A stretch of 49,830 bases of DNA from Defluviitalea raffinosedens. Its GTDB lineage: Bacteria; Bacillota; Clostridia; Lachnospirales; Defluviitaleaceae. A program made the translations under genes and the position numbers. The notes under the pieces were generated by a model, which saw only the letters and a list, made by a program, of their open reading frames with translations, had not been told where the DNA came from and searched no databases. Each line of letters opens with the position of its first letter. Position 1 is the first letter of the stretch. The stretch lies in NCBI RefSeq assembly GCF_016908775.1, contig NZ_JAFBEP010000022.1:1-49830 (forward strand). The letters are read 5' to 3'. Shown one piece after another: positions 1-9,099 of the stretch.

Positions 1-59
1 GGTGAAAGCATGGTAACATGTTGAGCTGATAAGTACTAATAGGTCGAGGGCTTGACCTA
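1..59 (+). rRNA. rrl: 23S ribosomal RNA, 3' end (partial)
   Basis: The first bases match the conserved 3' end of bacterial 23S rRNA: the segment around 'ctgataagtactaatagg' followed by 'tcgagggcttgacct', whose last bases would pair with the 5' end of 23S. The gene is cut by the window start. The next gene is tRNA-Asp about 45 bases on, with no 5S rRNA between. Confidence 0.9.
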
Positions 60-104
60 AGAAAGCTTTAGCAGACAGTGTTTAGTTTTGAAGGTGTAGT
101 ATGT

Positions 105-181
<77 letters not shown>

Positions 182-195
182 TTATATATAATCGC

Positions 196-268
196 GGGCG
201 CATAGCTCAGCTGGGAGAGCACCTGCCTTACAAGCAGGGGGTCATAGGTTCGAGCCCTATTGCGCCCA
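196..268 (+). tRNA. tRNA-Val (TAC)
   Basis: Acceptor GGGCGCA pairs with TGCGCCC, and the anticodon loop CTTACAA gives TAC. The discriminator A is followed by TCA, so CCA is not encoded and must be added after processing. Confidence 0.95.
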
Positions 269-312
269 TCATTTTAGAATGAAAAATGAATATTAGTGCA
301 TAATAAGAATAT

Positions 313-385
<73 letters not shown>

Positions 386-391
386 TTATGT

Positions 392-476
392 GGAGGGATT
401 CCCGAGTGGCCAAAGGGGGCAGACTGTAAATCTGTTGTCGCAGACTTCGAAGGTTCGAATCCTTCTCCCTCCACCA
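392..476 (+). tRNA. tRNA-Tyr (GTA)
   Basis: Acceptor GGAGGGA pairs with TCCCTCC, anticodon loop CTGTAAA gives GTA, and the variable arm is long as expected for bacterial tRNA-Tyr. CCA is encoded. Confidence 0.95.
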
Positions 477-487
477 TTTATTTATAT

Positions 488-564
<77 letters not shown>

Positions 565-565
565 T

Positions 566-641
<76 letters not shown>

Positions 642-659
642 TCTTTACATAATGAGCTT

Positions 660-732
660 GGGCTACTAGCTCAGTCGGTAGAGCACTGGACTTTTAATCC
701 AGGTGTCCCGGGTTCGAGTCCCGGGTAGCTCA
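660..732 (+). tRNA. tRNA-Lys (TTT)
   Basis: Acceptor GGGCTAC pairs with GTAGCTC, and anticodon loop CTTTTAA gives TTT. No CCA is encoded. It is the last gene before the operon terminator. Confidence 0.95.
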
Positions 733-735
733 TCA

Positions 736-770
736 AAAATCGTAAGAAATAGTTCTTACGATTTTTTTTA
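736..770 (+). terminator. Intrinsic terminator of the rRNA/tRNA operon
   Basis: AAAATCGTAAGAA, loop ATAG, then TTCTTACGATTTTTTTT forms a perfect stem with a T tract, starting three bases after tRNA-Lys. Confidence 0.93.
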
Positions 771-792
771 TTGCATAAAAATGCTGTACTTT

Positions 793-864
793 CACATTTA
801 TTGTACTTTATCGGTTTTGCCGCCTAAGCTTGGCGTGAGAATTTCGCAAGAGAAACTCTTTTTT
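793..864 (+). repeat. Dispersed terminator-associated repeat, copy 1 (right half)
   Basis: This stretch resembles the right half of the copy at 18315-18448. Shared blocks are ATTGTA-TTT-TC-G, TTTGCCG followed by a GGCG arm, then CGCAAG-GAAACT and a T tract. It begins just after the tRNA operon terminator. The left palindromic module is not recognisable here. See the findings for the five-copy comparison. Confidence 0.5.
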
Positions 865-914
865 GTACTTATTGTTAGAAAACTCAAGACTGTTATAATT
901 GATGCTTACAGGGC

Positions 915-943
915 TTGGCTAATATGTATTTTTAAGATATAAT
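915..943 (+). promoter_or_regulatory. Probable sigma-A promoter of the decarboxylase-tmk operon
   Basis: TTGGCT (915-920) and TATAAT (938-943) are separated by 17 bp, 37 bases ahead of the first start codon of the operon. Confidence 0.6.
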
Positions 944-979
944 GAAATCAATAATTTATTTTTATATAGGATTGATTTT

Positions 980-2380
980 ATGGCAGAAGCACCTTTATAT
1001 GAAAGATTAATGCATTATAATAAAGAAGATATATATCCTTTTCACATGCCTGGACATAAATTAGGGAAGGTATTTTCTCCTTCTAATTTACTTAATTTAG
1101 ATGTTACAGAAGTCAGAGGTATGGATAATCTATACGAGCCGGAAGAAGTAATAGCCAAAGCACAAGAATTAGCAGCAAAGACCTTCGGCGCAGAAGAAAC
1201 GATATTTTTAGTGAATGGATCCACAGCTGGGGTTATAGCTTCTATCCTTGGGGTATGCGATCCTAAAGACCAACTCATTCTTGCGCGCAATAGTCATCAT
1301 TCTGCCCATCACGGAATGATTTTAGGAGATATTACACCAAGTTATATTAATCCCAAAATGGTGAAGAAATACGGTTTATTAGGTGGGATTTCTTCAGAGG
1401 ATGTAGAAGAAGCTATAAAAAAATGTCCAGAAGCAAAAGCTGTATTTATTACAAGTCCTACTTATGAAGGGTTCACTTCAAATATTAAAGAAATTGCTCG
1501 GATTGTCCATAAATATGATAAAGTTTTGATTGTTGATGAAGCTCACGGAGCTCACTTTAATTTTCATTCTTCTTTTCCTAAAACAGCTCTTAGTCAAGGA
1601 GCTGATATAGTCATTCAAAGTCTTCATAAGACTTTACCAGCTCTTACCCAAAGTGCCCTCATGCACTTTCAAGGCAATAGAGTAAATAGACATAGAGTAA
1701 AGCAAATACTTAGAATGATTCAAACCAGCAGTCCTTCTTATATATTTATGGGGTTGATGGATTTCCTTAGAAAAACATTGGACGAGGAAAAAAATCTTTG
1801 GTTTGAACCTTATTTTTCAAGACTTAAGGATTTAAGAAATGAGTTAAAGAAATTGGATCATATCATTCTTCTTGGAGAAGAATTAAACCATCAGTATGCT
1901 ATTGAAGAAATTGATATTTCAAGATTGGTTTTTTATACTGGATATACCAATCAATCAGGGATGGATATTGACAAGCTTCTTAGGGACAAATACAAGATTC
2001 AAATGGAGTTAAGCAGTGAAATTCATTTTATTGGCATTACGACTGTAGGGGATACGCAAGAAGGGTATAAGCGTCTTTTAAATTCCTTAAGAGAAATAGA
2101 CAAGAAATTAATCTTAAATCAAAAAAATGCCGATATAAACAATATATCGTATCCTCCATCAGAAATCATGATCTCTCCAAGAGAAGCTTTCTATGCACCA
2201 AAAGAAGTGATTCCCTTAGAAGATGGGGAAGGAAAAGTTTGTGCGAATTTCGTTGTATTTTATCCCCCTGGTATACCCTTATTATCTCCAGGAGAAAAAA
2301 TAACAAAATTCCATATTGAACAGATCAAAAGACGAAAAAAAGAAAAGACAATAGAGGTTATTAGACGGGGTGAATTATGA
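980..2380 (+). CDS. Orn/Lys/Arg decarboxylase-family PLP enzyme (YaaO/SpeA-like)
   Basis: A fold-type I PLP-dependent enzyme of 466 aa in the short Firmicutes group of the Orn/Lys/Arg decarboxylases. Visible motifs are FHMPGHK near residue 21, NGSTAG at 79-84, DEAHGAH at 186-192 (the aspartate contacts the PLP ring nitrogen) and SLHKT with the probable Schiff-base lysine at 217. The family decarboxylates arginine, lysine or ornithine in polyamine synthesis, but the substrate cannot be read from sequence. The stop overlaps tmk by 4 bp (ATGA), so the two are translationally coupled. A yaaO-type gene beside tmk is the usual Bacillus/Clostridium order. Confidence 0.88.
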   Translation: MAEAPLYERLMHYNKEDIYPFHMPGHKLGKVFSPSNLLNLDVTEVRGMDNLYEPEEVIAKAQELAAKTFGAEETIFLVNGSTAGVIASILGVCDPKDQLILARNSHHSAHHGMILGDITPSYINPKMVKKYGLLGGISSEDVEEAIKKCPEAKAVFITSPTYEGFTSNIKEIARIVHKYDKVLIVDEAHGAHFNFHSSFPKTALSQGADIVIQSLHKTLPALTQSALMHFQGNRVNRHRVKQILRMIQTSSPSYIFMGLMDFLRKTLDEEKNLWFEPYFSRLKDLRNELKKLDHIILLGEELNHQYAIEEIDISRLVFYTGYTNQSGMDIDKLLRDKYKIQMELSSEIHFIGITTVGDTQEGYKRLLNSLREIDKKLILNQKNADINNISYPPSEIMISPREAFYAPKEVIPLEDGEGKVCANFVVFYPPGIPLLSPGEKITKFHIEQIKRRKKEKTIEVIRRGEL

Positions 2381-3033
2381 GAGGATTATTTATTTCTATG
2401 GAGGGTTCAGACGGTTCAGGAAAGACAACACAGATCGAAAGATTAAAAGACTATTTTTTAAATAAAGGTTATGAAGTTATTATAACCAGAGAACCTGGGG
2501 GAACTTTAATCAGTGAGCAAATTAGAAATATTGTTTTAGATGTAAAAAATGAAGTTTTATCAGATATGACAGAAACCCTCCTTTATGCAGCATCTAGAGC
2601 ACAGCATGTGGAAGAAAAGATCAAGCCGGCCCTAGAAAGCGGAAAGATTGTCATCAGTGATAGATTTGTAGATTCGAGTATTGTCTATCAAGGCTATGCA
2701 AGAGGGATTGGCATGGATATTGTGGAAGCTATTAATTCTTATGCCGTACAAGGATTTATGCCCGATATTACATTCTTTTTTGATATAGAACCAGAGTTAG
2801 CAATGAAAAGAAAAAACAGTCAAAAATCCTTGGATCGATTGGAACAGGAGCATATTTCATTTCATAATAAAGTATATGAGGGGTATAAAATCCTTCTAAA
2901 AAAATATCCAGAGCGTATAAAATCCATCAACGCAAGACAGAGTATAGACAATATCTACGAGCAAATTATAAAAGAAGTAAGCAGTTTATTAAAGGAGGAT
3001 GCTTATGAAACTCATATTTGCGATCATTCATGA
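2377..3033 (+). CDS. tmk: Thymidylate kinase
   Basis: Phosphorylates dTMP to dTDP with ATP, an essential step in dTTP supply. The P-loop EGSDGSGKTT lies at residues 9-18, the DRF motif (ISDRFVDSS) follows the substrate-binding segment, and the LID region contains SLDRLE. The length of 218 aa is normal. It starts inside the stop of the upstream gene and its 3' end overlaps pstA by 29 bp, which indicates a tightly coupled operon. Confidence 0.96.
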   Translation: MRGLFISMEGSDGSGKTTQIERLKDYFLNKGYEVIITREPGGTLISEQIRNIVLDVKNEVLSDMTETLLYAASRAQHVEEKIKPALESGKIVISDRFVDSSIVYQGYARGIGMDIVEAINSYAVQGFMPDITFFFDIEPELAMKRKNSQKSLDRLEQEHISFHNKVYEGYKILLKKYPERIKSINARQSIDNIYEQIIKEVSSLLKEDAYETHICDHS

Positions 3034-3334
3034 TGAAGACGCCCACGGAGTAATGGATGAATTAAATAAAAAAGGTTTTGGAGTTACAAAGCTTGCCAGT
3101 ACCGGTGGATTTTTAAAATCAGGAAATACAACGATCTTTATTGGAGTAGAAGAAGAAAAGGTTGATGAAGCTCTTAGTATTATAGAAAAGAAATGTAAAA
3201 GCAGAAAACAGGTAACAACAGCAAATTTACCACCAACCAATATAACGGAAGGATACATTCCTTATCCTATAGAAGTGACTGTAGGAGGAGCTACTATTTT
3301 TGTACTGGATGTAGACCGTTTTGAAAAAATCTAA
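3005..3334 (+). CDS. pstA: Cyclic-di-AMP receptor PstA (YaaQ/DarA family)
   Basis: A PII-like small protein (DUF970) that binds c-di-AMP as a trimer in Firmicutes. Its downstream partners are not well defined. The hallmark segment [11 protein letters not shown] followed by GNTT is present near residues 26-41. I chose the ATG at 3005 rather than 2999 because AAAGGAGG (2991-2998) is seven bases before 3005 but touches 2999. The reading frame lies inside the tmk end. Position after tmk is the conserved order in Bacillus. Confidence 0.93.
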   Translation: MKLIFAIIHDEDAHGVMDELNKKGFGVTKLASTGGFLKSGNTTIFIGVEEEKVDEALSIIEKKCKSRKQVTTANLPPTNITEGYIPYPIEVTVGGATIFVLDVDRFEKI

Positions 3335-3354
3335 GTTTTAAAGGGGAAAAAACA

Positions 3355-3798
3355 ATGGATATGAAAGTCGGGCCAATTCAAACACCTTCTATACAAGCAA
3401 CTAAAGAAGTAAAGGAAAAATCAGTAGAAAAAGATTTTGCCTTCACGCTTTTAAGCAAAATTGAGGAATCAGAGCTTCAAGAAAAGCTTGAAAAAATGTT
3501 AGAGGATATCACGGTCCAGGGTAAAAAATTAGCTGACCATATGGATATTAAAGATTTAAGAAAATATAGAACTTTGGTTTCTGACTTTATGAATGAAGTG
3601 GTATCGAGATCTCATAAGTTTTCCAGAGAGAATTTCCTGGATAAAAGAGGAAGACACCGGGTGTATGGTATTGTAAAAAAGGTTAATGACAATTTGGATG
3701 AACTGGCCCAGGAACTCATTAAAAAGGAAAAAGACCACTTGAAAATCTTAGAAAGAGTTGATGAAATCAGAGGATTGCTTTTGGATATAATAACTTAA
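3355..3798 (+). CDS. yaaR: YaaR family protein (DUF327)
   Basis: An all-helical, charged protein of 147 aa of the YaaR/DUF327 family. The conserved part is the segment around [16 protein letters not shown] followed by the [15 protein letters not shown] block. The biochemical function of the family is unknown. It nearly always sits between pstA and holB, as here. An AAAGGGGA ribosome binding site precedes the ATG; a second ATG two codons in is also possible. Confidence 0.88.
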   Translation: MDMKVGPIQTPSIQATKEVKEKSVEKDFAFTLLSKIEESELQEKLEKMLEDITVQGKKLADHMDIKDLRKYRTLVSDFMNEVVSRSHKFSRENFLDKRGRHRVYGIVKKVNDNLDELAQELIKKEKDHLKILERVDEIRGLLLDIIT

Positions 3799-3812
3799 AA
3801 ATAGATCTATAA

Positions 3813-3844
3813 ACTGCTGTAAAAAAACACAGCGGTATTTTTTT
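3813..3844 (+). terminator. Intrinsic terminator or attenuator between yaaR and holB
   Basis: ACTGCTGT and ACAGCGGT form an 8-bp stem with an A-rich loop, followed by a run of Ts. Because holB follows within 25 bases on the same strand, it may only reduce read-through. Confidence 0.75.
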
Positions 3845-3866
3845 ATCAAAAGATAGGAGATTTGCT

Positions 3867-4877
3867 ATGTATACATTTGAAGAAATTATTGGTCATAGAG
3901 GAGTCATTCAAAATCTCCAGCAAGCGATTGAACACAATAAAGTATCTCACAGTTATATTTTTGACGGCATTTCTGGTGTTGGTAAAAAGATGATTGCATT
4001 TACTTTTGCCAAAACGCTTCAATGTTTGGAAAAAGGAACTGCACCCTGTAATAAATGCAGTTCGTGCAGAGCTTTTGACTCAGGAAATCATCCTGATGTT
4101 TTTTTTATCGATACAGATAAAAAGAATTTAGGAGTAGATGAAATCAGAGACCATATTCAAAAAGATATAGAAACAAAACCCTATAAATACAGGTATAAGA
4201 TTTATATAGTGGACAAGGCGGACAAAATGACCGTGCAGGCTCAAAATGCCCTTTTAAAGACCATAGAAGAGCCTCCTTCCTATGGAATCATTATGCTTAT
4301 TTCTACGAATTACAAACAATTTCTTCCCACTATTATATCAAGATGTTCCCTTATAAAGCTAAATCCTCTGAAGCCAGGAGAAATAAAAGATTACTTTAAA
4401 AGTACTGCTGTAGATCCTCATATGATTGATCTATACATTACTTTTTCCGGTGGAAGTATTGGCGCTATTAAAAACATGATGGAATCAGAGCATTTTTTGG
4501 AAATCAGAGAACATGTCATAAGATGGACTAATGAAATTCACTCAGGAGATTTAATGAAATTGTTTGAAATCCAAAAAGAAATGGAAAACTATAAAGAAGA
4601 AATAGATTTTGTACTGGATTTAATGTATGCTTGGTATAGAGATATTTTATTTCTAAAGCAAATGGGTAATAATCCATATATCATTAATAAAGATAAAGTT
4701 GATGTTTTGTTGAATACAGCTATGGTCTTATCTTATAATAAACTTGGCAAAAGTTTGGATGCAATAGAAAAAGCAAAAAAACAACTCAGGCAAAATGCGA
4801 ATTTTCAACTTGCTTTAGAAATTATGTTACTACATATAAAGGAGAATGCACATGAACGTAATAGGAGTTCGTTTTAA
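3867..4877 (+). CDS. holB: DNA polymerase III delta' subunit
   Basis: Clamp-loader AAA+ subunit that helps open the beta sliding clamp. Visible are a P-loop-like GISGVGKK near residues 34-41, a four-cysteine zinc module (CLEKG, CNKCSSC), and NALLKTIEEPP followed by ISRC, typical of the DnaX/HolB family. Length is 336 aa. The 3' end overlaps ricT by about 26 bp. Order yaaR-holB-ricT is conserved. Confidence 0.93.
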   Translation: MYTFEEIIGHRGVIQNLQQAIEHNKVSHSYIFDGISGVGKKMIAFTFAKTLQCLEKGTAPCNKCSSCRAFDSGNHPDVFFIDTDKKNLGVDEIRDHIQKDIETKPYKYRYKIYIVDKADKMTVQAQNALLKTIEEPPSYGIIMLISTNYKQFLPTIISRCSLIKLNPLKPGEIKDYFKSTAVDPHMIDLYITFSGGSIGAIKNMMESEHFLEIREHVIRWTNEIHSGDLMKLFEIQKEMENYKEEIDFVLDLMYAWYRDILFLKQMGNNPYIINKDKVDVLLNTAMVLSYNKLGKSLDAIEKAKKQLRQNANFQLALEIMLLHIKENAHERNRSSF

Positions 4878-5718
4878 GCGAGCAGGAAAAATATATTATT
4901 TTGATCCCGGTGATTTAGAAATAGAAGAGGGAAGTCATGTTATTGTAGAAACTGCAAGAGGTGTAGAATATGGAACGGTTGTTATAGCCAATCGAGATGT
5001 TCCTGAAGAACAATTGGTTCATCCCTTAAAAAGGGTGATTAGAATTGCAACGCCGGAAGATGATGAGACAGAATTTGAAAATAAAAGAAAAGAAAAAGAA
5101 GCTCTTGAAATATGTAAGCAAAAGATCAAAGAGCATAATTTAGAAATGAAGCTCATAGATGTAGAATTTACTTTTGACAATAATAAAATTATGTTCTATT
5201 TTACTGCAGAAGGAAGAATCGATTTTAGAGAACTGGTAAAGGATTTGGCGGCAATTTTTAGAACAAGAATAGAACTGCGTCAAATAGGAGTCAGGGACGA
5301 AACAAAAATGATGGGAAGCATAGGTATCTGTGGAAAGTCTCTATGTTGTGCGAGTTTCTTGTCAGAGTTCCAGCCGGTATCTATAAAAATGGCTAAAGAG
5401 CAGAATTTGTCCTTAAATCCTACAAAAATTTCTGGTGTTTGCGGAAGACTTATGTGTTGTCTGAAATATGAAGAAGAAACCTATAAAGAAATTAATGCGA
5501 AACTGCCTGATGTAGGACAAGAAGTAATGACTCCTGACGGTAAAGGAACTGTATTATCCGTTAATGTTCTTCGCCAACTGGTAAGGGTAGCAGTTGTTAA
5601 AAAAGAAGGAGATACGGAAGCTGGTGTATATTCTGTAGATGTCCTTCAGTTCACACCTTCTCCCAAGAAAAAAGATGAACAGGAAATAGAAGAGATCTAT
5701 GATGAATTTACAGAATAA
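4852..5718 (+). CDS. ricT: RicT (YaaT), PSP1-domain regulator of RNase Y
   Basis: In B. subtilis RicT forms an iron-sulfur complex with RicA and RicF that modulates RNase Y, and it affects sporulation and competence. The PSP1 domain is clear, with the cysteine cluster GICGKSLCC near residues 160-170 and CGRLMCC about 30 residues later. I chose ATG 4852 because AAAGGAG (4838-4844) is seven bases upstream of it; the ATG at 4846 is too close to that site. Length from this start is 288 aa. Confidence 0.93.
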   Translation: MNVIGVRFKRAGKIYYFDPGDLEIEEGSHVIVETARGVEYGTVVIANRDVPEEQLVHPLKRVIRIATPEDDETEFENKRKEKEALEICKQKIKEHNLEMKLIDVEFTFDNNKIMFYFTAEGRIDFRELVKDLAAIFRTRIELRQIGVRDETKMMGSIGICGKSLCCASFLSEFQPVSIKMAKEQNLSLNPTKISGVCGRLMCCLKYEEETYKEINAKLPDVGQEVMTPDGKGTVLSVNVLRQLVRVAVVKKEGDTEAGVYSVDVLQFTPSPKKKDEQEIEEIYDEFTE

Positions 5719-6451
5719 TATTTTGCTTAGGGAAGGGGAAAGGATCGATGACCTGAATTTAAAAGGTTATCAAATCATTCAAAACCCCAAATTCTTTTGT
5801 TTTGGGATGGATGCAGTTTTACTTTCCGCCTTTACAGAAGTCAAAGAAGGAGATACAGTACTGGATTTAGGCAGTGGAAATGGCATAATACCTATGTTAT
5901 TAGAAGCAAAGACTAGAGGAAAAAAATTTATCGGTCTTGAGATTCAAGAACAGAATGTGGATATGGCAAGAAGAAGCATTCTGCTTAATCATCTGGAAGA
6001 CAAAGTAGAAATCCATCTTGGGGATGTTAAAAAAATAAAAGAGTATTATAAAGCCGAATCCTTTGATGTTGTTACATCCAATCCCCCTTATATGAATGCA
6101 GAAGGGGGACTAAAAAACTCCCATGAAGCAAAAACCATAGCAAGACATGAAGTGCTTTGTTCTTTAGAAGATATTATTTATGCTGCTTCTTATGTATTAA
6201 AAAATAAGGGCAGCTTTTATATGGTTCATCGTCCCCACAGATTGGTTGATATTATGGTGCTTTTAAGAAAATATCGTCTTGAGCCGAAAGCATTACAAAT
6301 GGTTCATCCTTATATCGATAAAGAGCCTAATATGGTCCTTATAAAAGCGGTGAAAAATGCAAGAGCCTTGCTTAAGGGTTTAAAGCCTCTTATTATTTAT
6401 AATGAAAAGGGTCAGTATAATGATGAAGTAAAGGAAATATACAATGAATAA
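5699..6451 (+). CDS. trmN6: tRNA1(Val) (adenine(37)-N6)-methyltransferase family (TrmN6/YabB)
   Basis: A class I SAM-dependent methyltransferase. Motif I is VLDLGSGNGI near residue 50, and the N6-adenine signature NPPY appears near residue 127 (SNPPYMN). Length of 250 aa fits YabB/YfiC proteins, which methylate a tRNA adenine. It overlaps the end of ricT by 20 bp and is followed by rsmI, the usual Firmicutes order. ATG 5702 is an alternative start. Confidence 0.88.
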   Translation: MMNLQNNILLREGERIDDLNLKGYQIIQNPKFFCFGMDAVLLSAFTEVKEGDTVLDLGSGNGIIPMLLEAKTRGKKFIGLEIQEQNVDMARRSILLNHLEDKVEIHLGDVKKIKEYYKAESFDVVTSNPPYMNAEGGLKNSHEAKTIARHEVLCSLEDIIYAASYVLKNKGSFYMVHRPHRLVDIMVLLRKYRLEPKALQMVHPYIDKEPNMVLIKAVKNARALLKGLKPLIIYNEKGQYNDEVKEIYNE

Positions 6452-6463
6452 AGGGGTAGCTCA

Positions 6464-7309
6464 ATGCCTGGAACATTATATTTATGTGCAACACCTATTG
6501 GAAATTTAGAAGATATTACATATAGAGCGGTAAGAATTTTAAAAGAAGTGGATTTAATTGCTGCAGAAGATACAAGACATACAAAAAAACTCTTAAATCA
6601 TTTAGAAATTACTACACCATTAACCAGTTACCACGAGCATAATAAGGCCGCTAAAGGACCAATATTGATTGAGAAATTAAAAGAAGGTTTAAACATCGCT
6701 CTTGTAAGTGATGCTGGAACTCCTGGAATATCCGATCCGGGAGAAGATCTTGTACGCCTTGCCCATGAAAATAATATTTTGGTTACGCCAGTACCGGGGG
6801 CCTCTGCGGTAATCTCAGGGCTTATTATATCGGGACTTTCTACCAGAAGATTTATTTTTGAAGGTTTCTTACCTACGGACAATAAAGGGCGAAATGAAAG
6901 GCTTAGAAAACTTTCTAATGAAGACAGAACCATTGTACTATATGAGGCTCCCCATAGGCTTTTAAAAACCTTAGAAGCCCTTTATGAGGCCTTAGGCAAT
7001 AGAAAGATATCCATCGTAAGGGAACTTACCAAGCAGTACGAGGAAGTCAAAATAAGCACCATAGAAGAAAGCATAAAGTACTATCAGGAGGTTTCACCAA
7101 AAGGGGAATTTGTTTTAGTTATTGAAGGATTATCCAATGAAGCAATCAATGAAATAGAAATAAAGAAATGGGAAAATATTAGCATCGATGAACATGTCAG
7201 ATTGTACATAGATCAAGGTAAAACTCAAAAGGAAGCCCTAAAGCAAGTGGCTAAAGACAGAGGGCTCAGTAAAAGAGAAGTTTATCAAATCATTCATCAA
7301 ATCAAATAA
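6464..7309 (+). CDS. rsmI: 16S rRNA (cytidine(1402)-2'-O)-methyltransferase
   Basis: Tetrapyrrole-methylase fold enzyme that 2'-O-methylates C1402 in the decoding centre of 16S rRNA. The N-terminal GTLYLCATPIGNLEDIT and the AAEDTRHT and VSDAGTPGISDPG segments are diagnostic. It is 281 aa, a normal length. It starts 12 bases after trmN6 and closes the operon at a strong terminator. Confidence 0.96.
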   Translation: MPGTLYLCATPIGNLEDITYRAVRILKEVDLIAAEDTRHTKKLLNHLEITTPLTSYHEHNKAAKGPILIEKLKEGLNIALVSDAGTPGISDPGEDLVRLAHENNILVTPVPGASAVISGLIISGLSTRRFIFEGFLPTDNKGRNERLRKLSNEDRTIVLYEAPHRLLKTLEALYEALGNRKISIVRELTKQYEEVKISTIEESIKYYQEVSPKGEFVLVIEGLSNEAINEIEIKKWENISIDEHVRLYIDQGKTQKEALKQVAKDRGLSKREVYQIIHQIK

Positions 7310-7310
7310 A

Positions 7311-7353
7311 GAACAATAAAAAAAAGCCAGCTTCTGGCTTTTTTTTATTGTTC
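7311..7353. terminator. Bidirectional intrinsic terminator between rsmI and abrB
   Basis: GAACAATAAAAAAAAGCCAG and its exact complement flank a three-base CTT loop, giving a 20-bp stem with A and T tracts that can end transcription in both directions. The stem includes the abrB stop codon. Confidence 0.93.
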
Positions 7354-7611
7354 TTTAAGTTCCATTCCTGCTAATCTTACAAGTTCAATAATTGTTTCTT
7401 TAGAGATTTTCTTACCTTTATAGTCAATTAAATCTTCCATGCTACCAGTAAAAATGTCTGCTGGTTCATATTTCTTTAAAATGATTTTGTCGTTATCAAC
7501 GAAAATCTCCAAAGCATCTTTTTCATGGATGTCTAAATTTCTTCTCAATTCGATAGGAAGCACCACTCTTCCTAATTCGTCTACTTTTCTTACAACACCT
7601 GTTGATTTCAC
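7345..7611 (-). CDS. abrB: AbrB-family transition-state transcriptional regulator
   Basis: Small DNA-binding protein of 88 aa. The N-terminal swapped-hairpin beta-barrel domain is typical: VRKVDELGRVVLPIELRR then ALEIFVDNDKIILKKYEP. In B. subtilis AbrB represses stationary-phase and sporulation genes during growth. The start is GTG at 7611, with GAGGAG about ten bases upstream. Its promoter region carries a Spo0A-type box (7641-7647), mirroring the Spo0A-AbrB circuit. Confidence 0.93.
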   Translation of the reverse strand: MKSTGVVRKVDELGRVVLPIELRRNLDIHEKDALEIFVDNDKIILKKYEPADIFTGSMEDLIDYKGKKISKETIIELVRLAGMELKEQ

Positions 7612-7640
7612 GCTATATCCACTCCTCTAATATTTTGTTT

Positions 7641-7691
7641 TTCGACATTATATTACAATTAAAGAGTACCATAATTAACAATAAAAGTCAA
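7641..7691 (-). promoter_or_regulatory. abrB promoter with a Spo0A (0A) box
   Basis: Read on the minus strand, TTGACT (7691-7686) and TACTCT (7668-7663) are 17 bp apart, and a second TATAAT lies at 7652-7647. Immediately downstream, at 7647-7641, is TGTCGAA, the core of the Spo0A box. Spo0A~P represses abrB in B. subtilis from similarly placed sites. Which -10 is used is not decided. Confidence 0.6.
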
Positions 7692-7982
7692 CACTATTTT
7701 TAAAATATAAAGAAATACATACAATAATAGTTATATAAGTAAGTTAAATAAGTCGATTTTTGGTGCAAAATGTTAAATTTTTGACATTTGGATTAACATA
7801 TAAATGATGAGTTTCATTTTTTATTAAATATATCCAAAAATTAACTGGAAATAATCAAAACGGCTAAAATTCGACAAATATACTAGTCGTACTGTAAAAA
7901 CTATATCTACAGCTTGTTCATATTTTTGCGGCTTGTACATATATATAGAGAAGAAACTATACAATTTGAATGGGGGGAGAGT
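7692..7982. other. AT-rich divergent intergenic region between abrB and spmAB
   Basis: About 290 bases without a credible gene. It holds a second 0A box on the minus strand (TTCGACA at 7870-7876, within ATTTGTCGAA read in reverse). I could not assign a convincing sigma-E, sigma-F or sigma-G promoter for spmA. Confidence 0.5.
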
Positions 7983-8564
7983 ATGTTAAATTATTTATGG
8001 GGATTTATGATTGTAATTGGTATTATCGTTGCTGCATTTACAGGAACTATGGGAGATGTTACTCAAACAGCAATTAATTCATCCAAGGAAGCTGTGCAGA
8101 TCTGTATTACTTTATTAGGAGTACTGGGATTTTGGATGGGAATTATGAAAATAGCAGAAAAGTCAGGGCTTATTTCCAGTTTGACCAATAAGATACGACC
8201 AATTTTACGTTTTTTATTTCCAGATGTTCCTGATGGCCATGATGCTCAAAAATATATTGCTACCAATTTGATTGCCAATGTATTAGGACTGGGATGGGCA
8301 GCTACTCCTCCGGGATTATTGGCAATGAAGGCATTGCAAAAATTAAATCCTAAAAAAGATGAAGCCAGCAATGCCATGTGTATGTTTCTGATTGTAAACA
8401 TTTCATCTGTACAGCTTATTTCAGTCAATATTATTGCCTATAGATCTCAATATGGTTCTGTAAATCCTTCAGAAGTTATAGGGCCTTCCTTACTTGCTAC
8501 CTGTGTTTCAACTTTGGTTGCAGTGGTATTTGGGAAACTTATGGAAAGGAGAAAAAGAAGTTGA
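7983..8564 (+). CDS. spmA: Spore maturation protein A (nucleoside-recognition/gate domain)
   Basis: Polytopic membrane protein of 193 aa with a Gate domain, required in B. subtilis with SpmB for normal spore core dehydration. Hydrophobic N-terminal segment LWGFMIVIGIIVAA and the conserved NLIANVLGLGWAATPPGL block are visible. The ATG at 7983 follows GGGGGGAGAGT; the in-frame ATG at 7914 has no ribosome binding site. It overlaps spmB by 4 bp. Confidence 0.92.
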   Translation: MLNYLWGFMIVIGIIVAAFTGTMGDVTQTAINSSKEAVQICITLLGVLGFWMGIMKIAEKSGLISSLTNKIRPILRFLFPDVPDGHDAQKYIATNLIANVLGLGWAATPPGLLAMKALQKLNPKKDEASNAMCMFLIVNISSVQLISVNIIAYRSQYGSVNPSEVIGPSLLATCVSTLVAVVFGKLMERRKRS

Positions 8565-9094
8565 AATGGGTTTTATATATTTCTGATTTCATGATTCCTC
8601 TTATTATATTTGGCATACTTGTTTATGGATTTCTTAAAAAAATCAATATCTTTGATGTATTTATAGAAGGGGCAAGAGAAAGCGTCAATACTATTTTAAC
8701 GATTATGCCTACTTTAATTGGACTTATGGTAGCTGTAGGGATTATTAGAGCTTCTGGAACCTTGGATATGATCGAAAGGGGACTAAAGCCCTTACTTAAA
8801 TTTACTTCTTTTCCGTCGGAGCTGATTCCTCTTACGATTCTAAGGAGCATTTCATCTTCTGCCAGTTTGGGATTAGTTCTAGATTTGTTTAAACAATATG
8901 GGCCGGATTCATTCATAGGAAGGCTTATTTCTGTTATGATGGGATGTACGGAAACCATTTTTTATACTATGTCTGTATATTTTATGTCTGTTGGAATTAA
9001 AAAAACAAGATATACCCTCTTAGGAGCCATTCTTGCTAATCTGGCAGGAGTTATAGCTTCATTTTATATCACAATATGGGTTTTTGGAAGATAA
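8561..9094 (+). CDS. spmB: Spore maturation protein B
   Basis: Partner of SpmA, 177 aa, with several membrane segments and the same Gate fold. The conserved segment LRSISSSASLGLVLDLF followed by GCTETIFYTMSVYF is clear. Start is TTG at 8561 inside the spmA stop (TTGA), with AAGGAG nine bases upstream. The pair identifies the organism as a spore former. Confidence 0.92.
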   Translation: MKWVLYISDFMIPLIIFGILVYGFLKKINIFDVFIEGARESVNTILTIMPTLIGLMVAVGIIRASGTLDMIERGLKPLLKFTSFPSELIPLTILRSISSSASLGLVLDLFKQYGPDSFIGRLISVMMGCTETIFYTMSVYFMSVGIKKTRYTLLGAILANLAGVIASFYITIWVFGR

Positions 9095-9099
9095 GAAAG

